Shown: one piece after another, positions 1 through 6,495 of the stretch | How positions within the stretch are numbered: position 1 is the first letter of the stretch | How the letters are laid out: every line of letters starts with the position of its first letter | Assembly: GCA_042088665.1 (NCBI GenBank) | Contig: JBELMB010000157.1 | Location: 1-11,768 of the forward strand | From: JBELMB01 sp042088665 | GTDB lineage: Bacteria > Pseudomonadota > Alphaproteobacteria > Rhodobacterales > Rhodobacteraceae | DNA: 11,768 nt | Direction of reading: 5' to 3' | Notes under the pieces: model-generated | The model's input: only the letters and a program-made list of their open reading frames with translations | Told to the model about the DNA's origin: nothing | The model's database searches: none | Translations under genes and position numbers: made by a program

Positions 1-293
1 AGACAGCCAGCCGGACCTCTGCCAACGCCCCGCGTCAGACCCCGGAGGCGGTTGCCGCGCAGGTCCAGCGCAAGCTCGACGACAAGGTTGCCGTTGTGCT
101 GCGCGACATCGAAGAGGCCGCGAAACGCGCGCGCCAGCGCAAACCGGTGCCGCGCCGAAGATCCGTCACCCAAACGGCGCCTGAAACCCCCTCGCCAGTT
201 GCCGATGGTCCGCCACCGGTGATCGAGGTCTACCGCCGTCCCCGGGTCGAGGTGTATCGCCGCCGTCCCTCGGGCGAATTTGAAAGGGAGTGA
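1..293 (+). CDS. 3' end of an unrecognised gene (5' end outside window)
   Basis: The frame is open from base 3 to the TGA at 291-293, and no upstream start is needed because the gene enters from the left edge. About 96 residues are visible. They begin with a helical, charged stretch (AVAAQVQRKLDDKVAVVLRD, followed by an acidic-then-basic run) and continue into a low-complexity proline/arginine tail. The last 25 residues contain an imperfect duplication, IEVYRRPR followed by VEVYRRRP. This looks like the disordered C-terminal tail of a larger protein. I cannot assign a family or function. The stop lies 2 bases before the ATG of the aldehyde dehydrogenase, so the two genes are probably co-transcribed and translationally coupled. 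An internal GTG at 96 could in principle start a 65-residue protein, but I see no reason to prefer it over a truncated longer gene. Confidence 0.6.
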   Translation, partial: TASRTSANAPRQTPEAVAAQVQRKLDDKVAVVLRDIEEAAKRARQRKPVPRRRSVTQTAPETPSPVADGPPPVIEVYRRPRVEVYRRRPSGEFERE

Positions 294-295
294 TC

Positions 296-1771
296 ATGCT
301 TGATACCGCGAGGAACGCCCCGGCGATGAAAGGCCTCTACATCGATGGCCAGTGGCAACAGACGCCGCGCCAGTTCGACGACCTGAACCCGTCGGACGGC
401 AGCACATGGGCGCGCGTACCGGACGCCACCGCATCCGACACCCGTCAGGCCATCACGGCGGCCCATGCCGCCTTTCCGGCCTGGGCGGGGCTGAAGTTTC
501 AGGAACGCGCGGAATACATGCTGAAGGTGGCCGCCACCATCGAACGCCGCGCGCCTGATTTCATCGCTGCCGCGCAATTCGAAGGCGGTGGCTGGTACGG
601 CAAGGGCGTCTACGAGACCAAGGCCATGCCGGAGATATTCAAGGCCGCGGCGGCGCTGTGTTATGCGCCCATCGGCGAAGTGTTGCCCTCGCTCAATGGC
701 AAGATCAGTCAGGCGGTGCGCGTGCCCATGGGGGTCATTGGCGTGATCAGCCCGTGGAATGTGCCGGGCATCCTCGCGTCGCGACCCTTTTCCTTTGCGA
801 TGGCGATGGGCAATACCATCGTGTTGAAGCCCTCCGAGGAGACGCCCTACATGGGCGGTCTGTTCTTTGCCGAAGTCATGGAAGAGGCGGGTGTGCCGCC
901 GGGCGTGTTCAACGTCATCACCTGTTCGCGCAGCAACGTGGCGACGGTCGGGGATGAGCTGGTCGACAACCCGACCGTCAAGGGCATCGCCTTTACCGGA
1001 TCCACCGCCGTTGGCCGCAGGATCGCCGCCAAATGCGGTGCCCATCTGAAAAAGGCCTGTATCGAACTGGGTGGCAAGGACAGCCTGATCGTGCTGGAGG
1101 ACGCCGATATGGAGCGCGCCACCTCTGCCGCGAGTTTCGGCGCTTTCATGCATCAGGGCCAGGTTTGCATGAGCGTGGAAAAGGTCCTTGTGCAGGAAAA
1201 CGTCTACGACACCTTTCTCAACGGCTTCGTGTCGCGCGCGGCCAAGCTGCGGACCGGGGACGTGGCCGACCGGTCGAACGTGATCGGCCCGCTGATCAAC
1301 GACCGGCAGGCGGAGCGGGTGAAACACCAGTTGGACGATGCCGTGTCCAAGGGGGCGAAAATCGCTCTTGGTGGCGGCGTAAAGGGGCGGTTCGTGGAAC
1401 CCACGATTGTCACCCATGTGACATCCGACATGGACATCTGGCGGGACGAGACCTTTGGTCCGGTGGCGGTTGTCGTGCCCTTCCGCAGCGACGCCGAGGC
1501 CATCGCGATGAACAACGACACCGAGTATGGCCTGTCCTCCGGGATCATCACCGCCGATGAATACCGCGCGTTGCAGATCGCCCATCATCTGGAAACCGGC
1601 ATGTGCCACGTGAACTGCGCCACAATCAACGACGAGGCGCACGCGCCCTTCGGGGGCGCAAAGGCCAGCGGTCTGGGTCGCTACGGCGGGCGCTGGTCGC
1701 TCGAAAGCTTCTCTGAAACCCGCTGGATCACGCTGGACCGCGGGCAAAAACCCTTTCCACCGGTGTTCTGA
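296..1771 (+). CDS. NAD(P)-dependent aldehyde dehydrogenase
   Basis: This is a full-length member of the aldehyde dehydrogenase superfamily (491 residues; family usually about 480-500), a soluble enzyme oxidising an aldehyde to a carboxylic acid with NAD(P)+. Visible landmarks, numbered from the ATG at 296, are SPWNVPG with Asn155 (oxyanion), FTGSTAVG at 233-240 (cofactor-binding turn), the general base Glu257 in ELGGKD, the nucleophile Cys291 in GQVCMS, and ETFGPV at 385-390. All catalytic residues are present. I chose ATG 296 because the purine-rich GAAAGGGAG at 282-290 then lies at good ribosome-binding distance. The GTG at 290 would add two residues but overlaps that site. The gene follows the previous stop by 2 bases and leads into the alcohol-dehydrogenase-like SDR with a 3-base gap. 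That neighbour and the CoA ligases suggest the substrate is an aryl or hydroxycinnamyl aldehyde such as coniferyl aldehyde. The substrate is inferred from context only. Confidence 0.93.
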   Translation: MLDTARNAPAMKGLYIDGQWQQTPRQFDDLNPSDGSTWARVPDATASDTRQAITAAHAAFPAWAGLKFQERAEYMLKVAATIERRAPDFIAAAQFEGGGWYGKGVYETKAMPEIFKAAAALCYAPIGEVLPSLNGKISQAVRVPMGVIGVISPWNVPGILASRPFSFAMAMGNTIVLKPSEETPYMGGLFFAEVMEEAGVPPGVFNVITCSRSNVATVGDELVDNPTVKGIAFTGSTAVGRRIAAKCGAHLKKACIELGGKDSLIVLEDADMERATSAASFGAFMHQGQVCMSVEKVLVQENVYDTFLNGFVSRAAKLRTGDVADRSNVIGPLINDRQAERVKHQLDDAVSKGAKIALGGGVKGRFVEPTIVTHVTSDMDIWRDETFGPVAVVVPFRSDAEAIAMNNDTEYGLSSGIITADEYRALQIAHHLETGMCHVNCATINDEAHAPFGGAKASGLGRYGGRWSLESFSETRWITLDRGQKPFPPVF

Positions 1772-1774
1772 TCC

Positions 1775-2563
1775 ATGAAAGATCTCTTGATAGGCAAACG
1801 CATCCTCGTCACGGGCACCTCGTCCGGCATCGGCTATGAAACCGCCCGTGTCCTGACCGAGCAGGGCGCAGAGGTCCTTGGCGTCGACATCAACAAGGGT
1901 TTTGATCATGTCGAGGAGTTCTACCGCGCCGACCTGAGCGACAAGCGCACGATCGAGGCGCTGGTCGACGTCCTGCCGGAAGGCATCGACGGGGTCGCCA
2001 ATATCGCGGGCCTGCCGCCAACTGCACCGGCCGAAAAGGTGCTGGCGGTGAACCTCGTGGGGTTGAAACATTTCACCAACCTGATCATCCCAAAGCTGAA
2101 CGATGGCGCGTCGATCGTGAACCTCGCGTCGCTGGCCGGGTTCGGCTGGGCCGCGGCGGTGGACGCGATCAAGGCCTCTGAGTCGTTGGATTTCGATACC
2201 ATCCGGGACTTCATGGAGCGGTGGAACGTCACCAACGAGGGCGGTCGGTCCTACTTCTTTTCCAAGGAAGCCCTGGTCGTCTGGACCATGCAGAACCGAT
2301 GGACCTGGCGGGATCGCGGCATCCGGATGAACACGGTCAGCCCCGGCCCGGTGGACACGCCGATCCTCAAGGATTTTCTCGAAACGCTGGGCGCGCGGGC
2401 CGAAGAGGACCGCAAGGTCATGGACCGCCCCGGCACGCCGCAGGATCTGGCCCCGATCGTCGCCTTTCTGCTGTCGGATCAGACCACGTGGCTGCGTGGC
2501 ACCAACATCGCCTCAGACGGCGGTATGTCTTCCAACATTCTGTGCCAGATGCACGGTCTTTAA
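1775..2563 (+). CDS. SDR-family alcohol dehydrogenase, coniferyl-alcohol-dehydrogenase / 3-alpha-HSD type
   Basis: A short-chain dehydrogenase/reductase of 262 residues with a Rossmann fold. The cofactor motif TGTSSGIG is at 13-20, NIAG (a variant of NNAG) at 76-79, the catalytic Ser is at 119 (NLASLAG), and Tyr160 and Lys164 lie in YFFSK. PGPVDTP is at 190-196 and the terminal DGG at 248-250. The Ser-to-Tyr distance is 41 residues, whereas a classical SDR has about 13. The same extra segment occurs in Pseudomonas coniferyl-alcohol dehydrogenase (CalA) and in the 3-alpha-hydroxysteroid dehydrogenase of Comamonas testosteroni, and other stretches also resemble CalA as I remember it. It probably oxidises a primary or cyclic alcohol with NAD(P)+. 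The preceding aldehyde dehydrogenase would take the aldehyde onward. The start is 3 bases after the preceding stop, with no obvious separate Shine-Dalgarno sequence, so translation is probably coupled. A steroid substrate remains possible. Confidence 0.85.
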   Translation: MKDLLIGKRILVTGTSSGIGYETARVLTEQGAEVLGVDINKGFDHVEEFYRADLSDKRTIEALVDVLPEGIDGVANIAGLPPTAPAEKVLAVNLVGLKHFTNLIIPKLNDGASIVNLASLAGFGWAAAVDAIKASESLDFDTIRDFMERWNVTNEGGRSYFFSKEALVVWTMQNRWTWRDRGIRMNTVSPGPVDTPILKDFLETLGARAEEDRKVMDRPGTPQDLAPIVAFLLSDQTTWLRGTNIASDGGMSSNILCQMHGL

Positions 2564-2581
2564 CCAAGAAAGGGTAAGATT

Positions 2582-4138
2582 ATGAGCGCACTTGCCTGGA
2601 TCATTCTACTTCTTGTCATTCTGGCCGTGGTCGTTGTGGTCGTTGCCTGGCTGTATGAAAGAGCCACCAACGAGGTCAGCATGGTCCGCACCGGCATCGG
2701 TGGCCAGAAAGTCGTGAAGGCCGGTGGCACATTGGCCATTCCCTATTTCCACGAGATCTCCCGCGTGAACATGCAGACCCTGCGGCTGGATGTGCAACGC
2801 ATGGGGGATGCCTCGCTGATCACGAAGGACCGCATGCGGGTCGATGTGGGGGCAGAGTTCTATGTCTCCGTCGCCCCGGAGGACGGGGCCATCGCGCGCG
2901 CTGCCCAGACCCTTGGCAAACGCACCTTTCAGGCCGACCAGTTGCGCGCTCTGGTGGACGGGATGATGGTGGACGCCCTGCGCTCCGTGGCGGCCCGGAT
3001 GACCATGGACGAATTGCACGAAAACCGGTCGGTCTTTGTGGTCGAGGTGCGCGACTCGCTCAAGGATGTGTTGTCGCGCTACGGGTTGGAGTTGGACAGC
3101 GTGTCTCTGACCGCTTTGGACCAGACGCCTTTTGCCTCGCTGGACGAAAACAACGCGTTCAACGCGGTGGGCATGCGCAAATTGGCCGAAGTGATCGCCA
3201 AATCCAAGAAGGAGCGCGCCGAGATCGATGCCGATGCCGAAGTATCGGTGCGCCGCGCCGCCATGGAAGCCTCGAAACGGTCACTGGAGATCGATCTCGA
3301 AGAGCGCCGCGCGCAGATCTCGCAGCAGCAGGAGATCGAAACCCTTTCGGCGGCGCAACTGGCGGAAATCGCCCGTCGCAAGGCCGAAAGCGAGCAATCC
3401 GCCGCCACCGCCCGGATCGAGATGGAGCGCCAGATACAGGCGGCCGAGATCGCCCGCGAACAGGCCTTGTCGATTGCCGAGCAGGACAGGCTGATCGCCA
3501 TCGCGGCCAAGAGCCAGGAAGAAAGCAAGGCCGATGCAGAGGCGGATGTCGCCCGCGCCATGGCCGTCAAGGCAGCCGCCGCGGTCGAGACCGCGCGCGC
3601 CGTGGCCGAGGCCGAACGCCGACGGGAGCTTGGCCTGATCGCCGCGCAGGCCGATGCAGAGGCGCGCGCACGGCGCGATGAGATCGCCGCACAGTCTGCC
3701 GCCGCCACCGCCAAGGACCTCGCAGCCGCCCGCAGAACCCAGGACGAAGCCACGCAATTCTCCAGCCAGGTCGAAGCAGAAGGCGCGAAAGCGCGTATCG
3801 AGGCGGAGAATGCCCGCTCTGACGCGCTGATCGCCATGGAGCTGGAAAAGGCCCGCCTCGACGCCATGCCCAAGATCGTGAGCGAGATGGTCAAGCCCGC
3901 CGAAAAGATCAAGGGCATCAGCATCAACCATCTGTCCGGTGGCCTGTCGCGTGGATCCGATGGCGCGTCGGGCGACAAGCCCGTGGTCAACCAGGCGCTG
4001 GATTCGATCATGGAGATGGCCGTCCAGCTGCCGTCCCTGAAGAAGATCGGCGATGCCGTTGGCATGAACCTCGAAGACGGTCTCGAAAGCGTCACCGACC
4101 CGGTCAAGACGGGCAAACGCAGCGACAAACCCAAGTAG
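2582..4138 (+). CDS. Flotillin/SPFH-domain membrane scaffold protein (YqiK-like)
   Basis: A 518-residue flotillin-family protein. Residues about 4-24 form one strongly hydrophobic membrane anchor rich in Leu, Ile and Val. Residues about 28-200 match the SPFH/band-7 region, with VKAGGTLAIPYFHEI and a RVDVGAEFYVSV segment. Residues about 205-425 are a long Ala/Glu/Arg-rich coiled coil with many EA and AE pairs, and the last 90 or so residues contain VKPAEKIKGISI, typical of the flotillin C-terminal oligomerisation end. Flotillins assemble into large membrane rings and organise membrane microdomains. The gene starts 18 bases after the SDR stop, and AAGAAAGGG at 2566-2574 provides a ribosome site. 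It is therefore probably the last gene of the aldehyde/alcohol dehydrogenase operon. An NfeD-type partner, often adjacent to flotillin genes, is absent here. A role in holding pathway enzymes or transporters at the membrane is only inference. Family assignment is firm. Confidence 0.92.
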   Translation: MSALAWIILLLVILAVVVVVVAWLYERATNEVSMVRTGIGGQKVVKAGGTLAIPYFHEISRVNMQTLRLDVQRMGDASLITKDRMRVDVGAEFYVSVAPEDGAIARAAQTLGKRTFQADQLRALVDGMMVDALRSVAARMTMDELHENRSVFVVEVRDSLKDVLSRYGLELDSVSLTALDQTPFASLDENNAFNAVGMRKLAEVIAKSKKERAEIDADAEVSVRRAAMEASKRSLEIDLEERRAQISQQQEIETLSAAQLAEIARRKAESEQSAATARIEMERQIQAAEIAREQALSIAEQDRLIAIAAKSQEESKADAEADVARAMAVKAAAAVETARAVAEAERRRELGLIAAQADAEARARRDEIAAQSAAATAKDLAAARRTQDEATQFSSQVEAEGAKARIEAENARSDALIAMELEKARLDAMPKIVSEMVKPAEKIKGISINHLSGGLSRGSDGASGDKPVVNQALDSIMEMAVQLPSLKKIGDAVGMNLEDGLESVTDPVKTGKRSDKPK

Positions 4139-4147
4139 GGGGCGGGC

Positions 4148-4185
4148 TTCGCCGGATGGCGCGTGCCGGCGAATGGCTTTGCCAT
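4148..4185 (+). terminator. Tandem stem-loops just after the flotillin gene
   Basis: TTCGCCGG (4148-4155) pairs perfectly with CCGGCGAA (4166-4173) around a 10-base loop. It is immediately followed by ATGGC-TTT-GCCAT (4173-4185). The pair begins 10 bases after the flotillin stop, which fits a transcript end or an RNA-stabilising structure. No T-run follows, so a classical intrinsic terminator is not shown. Confidence 0.35.
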
Positions 4186-4280
4186 GTCTTCACAGCGAAC
4201 TGTGCCTGTCGCGTTCGTCGTGGGCGCAGCATCCTTGTGCCTGACGCACTGCGATCTCATTTCATGCCACGCATGGCACA

Positions 4281-4313
4281 AGAGCGGTGTCCTGTCTGGA
4301 TGGAGACCGCTCT
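4281..4313. repeat. Perfect 8-bp inverted repeat, 17-base spacer
   Basis: AGAGCGGT at 4281-4288 is the exact reverse complement of ACCGCTCT at 4306-4313. A smaller hairpin, TGCCA-CGCA-TGGCA, sits just upstream at 4265-4278. No gene is nearby to regulate, and the function is unknown. Confidence 0.45.
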
Positions 4314-4393
4314 CATGGCGGCAACCCTACAGCAGCCACCCGGTGACGCGCTGATGCCTTTGGATCCTTGCCCCCCTGTGGCGCTGAGACGCC

Positions 4394-4419
4394 CTTGGAC
4401 ATCTGAAAGACTGTCCAAG
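4394..4419. repeat. Perfect 8-bp inverted repeat, 10-base spacer
   Basis: CTTGGACA at 4394-4401 pairs exactly with TGTCCAAG at 4412-4419. Spacing and arm length resemble the stem at 4148-4173. There is no T-run on either side. It could form an RNA hairpin or be a protein-binding site. Confidence 0.45.
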
Positions 4420-4544
4420 ACGACGCGCTTGACCTTGGCGGGGGAAGGGATGAGCGCGCCCGCAATCACCAGCGTGTTTGCATCCGACGGGCGGCATCCT
4501 TTGCGTGTTCCGCGCTGGCCATGAAGAACCGCCTCCGGCCCATG

Positions 4545-4559
4545 ACACAGGCGCTGTGT
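4545..4559. repeat. Short perfect hairpin ACACAG-GCG-CTGTGT
   Basis: Six-base arms at 4545-4550 and 4554-4559 surround a 3-base loop. This lies in the noncoding convergent region. Such short hairpins occur by chance in GC-rich DNA, so it is listed only for completeness. Confidence 0.3.
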
Positions 4560-4648
4560 GGATGGCTCCCTGCGGCAGGTCGACAGGCGCGGTTTCGTCC
4601 ATGCCTTGGCCAGCGTTCAAGCAATCGCCTCGGAACGTTTTGGTGACA

Positions 4649-4664
4649 CGGCTCTCCAAAGCCG
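4649..4664 (-). terminator. Possible weak terminator after the acyl-CoA synthetase gene
   Basis: Directly beyond the stop codon of the minus-strand synthetase, CGGCT and AGCCG (4649-4653 and 4660-4664) can form a 5-bp stem with a 6-base loop. The stem is short and no clear T-run follows on the minus strand, so support is weak. Confidence 0.22.
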
Positions 4665-4665
4665 G

Positions 4666-6495
4666 TCAGGCGCCGGGCTCTTCCACGATTGAGTGCGTGA
4701 CCGGCATGCCGATCAGGGCCTCGCCGAGACGCTTCGCGGTGTCTGCATCCGCGGCAAGCGTGACCGTCAGATCCTCGGCGACGGTCAGCGTGTAGGACCC
4801 GGCCCCAATGCCTTTGCCTTCGGCGGCCCGGGTGATGGCCCATGTGATGGCGATCCGCCTCAAAGCCGGTTTGAAAATCTTGCCAATGGGCGTCAATGGC
4901 ATCTCGGCGATCGGCTCGATGCGTTTGGGCAGGGCGGCAGGCTCTTCGATCCGCGCTTTCAGAAACTGTAGCAGATCTGCGGCGGATCGTTTTGCCCCAT
5001 CCGATAGCTGCACAAAGGCCACGGGCAATTCCCCGGCGTAGCTGTCTGGCATGCCCACGGCGGCGGCGCTTTGGACTTCGGGATGCGCCATGAGGGCGTC
5101 CTCGATGGACTGGGGGTCGATGTTGTGACTGCCCCGGATGATGACATCCTTGGACCGGCCCGTGATGTAGAGCCGACCGGCCTCATCCAGATGACCAAGA
5201 TCCCCGGTCAAGAGCCAGCCGTCTTCGAGAAAGACCCCCTTGTTTCGGATGTTTTCGGTATAGCCGGCGGACACGTTTGGCCCGCGCACGGCGACGATGC
5301 CGGTTTCGCCCGGGGGCAAGCCCGGCGCGGGGTCCAATACGCCCTGTGGCAGAACGGCGATGTCCATGAAGGGCAGCGGAAAGCCGCAGCTGTGCGGGAC
5401 GCGGGGCGCGTGCACGGGTTCCAGCGCGATGGCGCCGCTGGTTTCCGTCATCCCCAGGATATTGCGGACCGGCACGCCGGTGCGGGCCTCGAACGCCTGC
5501 GCAAGCTCTGGCGGCAGGGGGGAGCCGCCGGTCAGGGCCACGCGCAGGCTGGAGATCCCGGCATCAAGCGGAAGATCCAGCAGGCCCGACAGCACCGTCG
5601 GCACAGCCCCCAGAACCGTGATGCCGCGGCGTTCCACCTGCGCCCAGAACGTCCCGACAAAGGCGCGGTTGCGCATTCCGAGACGCCCGGGGACCAAGAG
5701 GGTTGCCCCGGCGGACAGAACAGACAGCCCGTAGACAAAGGCACCCGCGACGTGAAACAGCGGAAAGCCGTTCACCACGACGTCCTCCGGGACATAGCCG
5801 TGCGACAGCGCGCAGGACCGGGCGACATGGGCTTCGTTCAGGCGGCTGTGACGCACCAGCTTGGGCGCGCCCGTTGTTCCGCCCGTGTGATAAAGCGCCG
5901 CCAGTGCGTGGTCGGTGCCGTCGGGTGTGAGGGTTTGCGGATGCCGCAGGGCTTCGGCCAGCAGATCCTCAAGGCAGCCGTCTGATCCCGGACAGGGTTG
6001 ATCTGCGTCGCAGTGCAGGATCGGCAAGGTCACACCTTGCGCGCGAAGGGCAGGGACGAGATCCGTCCAAAACCCCTGCTCGTCGCTGACACCCATCGCC
6101 ACGACCACCGCGGCCTTGCTCGCAGCAAGGAGCGCGGCGATGTGGTCAGGGCGCAGCATCGGGTTGATCGGACAGGCGCTGCCGGCCATCTGTGCGCCCC
6201 ACAGCGCGATCTGAGTGGAGGGCGTGTGGCTGCCAAGGATTGCAACGCAGTGGCCCGGCACCACGCCAAGTCCACGAAACACCTGACCGGCGGCGCGCAC
6301 ATGCGCAAGGAGATCGCGGTAGCTGAGATGGCGTTCCTTGCCCTGCGAGACGTCCTCAAGATAGCAAATCGCCGTGGCGTCGGGCCACTGTGCGGCGGAG
6401 GCTTCGAGGATCTTCAGCGGGGAAGGGTGCGGACAGACCCCATGGAGGCCGCGCGCCTCCAATCTGCGAATGTCGTCGATGCTGCGGATCTGCAT
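4666..6495 (-). CDS. AMP-forming acyl-CoA synthetase
   Basis: A 609-residue member of the ANL adenylating superfamily, activating a carboxylic acid with ATP to an acyl-AMP and then to a CoA thioester. Motifs in order are the phosphate loop YHTGGTTGAPK at 202-212, FPLFHVAG at 244-251, GMTETSG at 348-354 (A5), LTGDLG at 429-434 (A7, ribose-binding Asp), GRSKDVIIRGSHNIDP at 446-461 (hinge and A8), and PLTPIGKIFK ending at 542, whose Lys539 is the adenylation lysine. All key residues are present. About 70 residues extend past that lysine, longer than in short ligases; I recall similar tails in one subgroup of long acyl-CoA synthetases. The start is the ATG at 6495, which shares one base with the stop of the upstream ligase (TGATG). 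A GTG one codon earlier is possible but unnecessary. Co-expression with the feruloyl-CoA-synthase-like gene is therefore very likely. The acid substrate cannot be read from sequence. Confidence 0.9.
   Translation of the reverse strand: MQIRSIDDIRRLEARGLHGVCPHPSPLKILEASAAQWPDATAICYLEDVSQGKERHLSYRDLLAHVRAAGQVFRGLGVVPGHCVAILGSHTPSTQIALWGAQMAGSACPINPMLRPDHIAALLAASKAAVVVAMGVSDEQGFWTDLVPALRAQGVTLPILHCDADQPCPGSDGCLEDLLAEALRHPQTLTPDGTDHALAALYHTGGTTGAPKLVRHSRLNEAHVARSCALSHGYVPEDVVVNGFPLFHVAGAFVYGLSVLSAGATLLVPGRLGMRNRAFVGTFWAQVERRGITVLGAVPTVLSGLLDLPLDAGISSLRVALTGGSPLPPELAQAFEARTGVPVRNILGMTETSGAIALEPVHAPRVPHSCGFPLPFMDIAVLPQGVLDPAPGLPPGETGIVAVRGPNVSAGYTENIRNKGVFLEDGWLLTGDLGHLDEAGRLYITGRSKDVIIRGSHNIDPQSIEDALMAHPEVQSAAAVGMPDSYAGELPVAFVQLSDGAKRSAADLLQFLKARIEEPAALPKRIEPIAEMPLTPIGKIFKPALRRIAITWAITRAAEGKGIGAGSYTLTVAEDLTVTLAADADTAKRLGEALIGMPVTHSIVEEPGA

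Larger units (their letters stand above)
4139..4665. other. Noncoding convergent region with several inverted repeats
   Basis: This 527-base stretch lies between the ends of two convergent genes. Open frames here translate to Arg/Pro/Cys-rich products without recognisable domains or convincing ribosome sites, so I see no gene. The striking content is structural. Perfect inverted repeats lie at 4148-4173, 4281-4313 and 4394-4419 (8-bp arms), with shorter hairpins at 4173-4185, 4265-4278, 4545-4559 and 4649-4664. It may be transcription-termination DNA, a decayed gene, or a source of small RNAs. The sequence does not decide between these. Confidence 0.5.

Noticed and set aside
230..2071. Long minus-strand open frame opposite the aldehyde dehydrogenase and SDR genes
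   Set aside because: Its translation is Arg/His/Gly-rich without domain signs. The plus strand carries two complete enzymes with all catalytic motifs. It is a GC-rich antisense shadow.
3079..4281. 400-codon minus-strand open frame opposite the flotillin gene
   Set aside because: The Ser/Ala/Arg-rich product mirrors the repetitive coiled-coil codons on the other strand and has no family features.
4156..4524. 122-codon plus-strand frame in the convergent region
   Set aside because: The Cys/Arg/Pro-rich translation has no domain. Its start lies inside a hairpin loop and it has no ribosome site.
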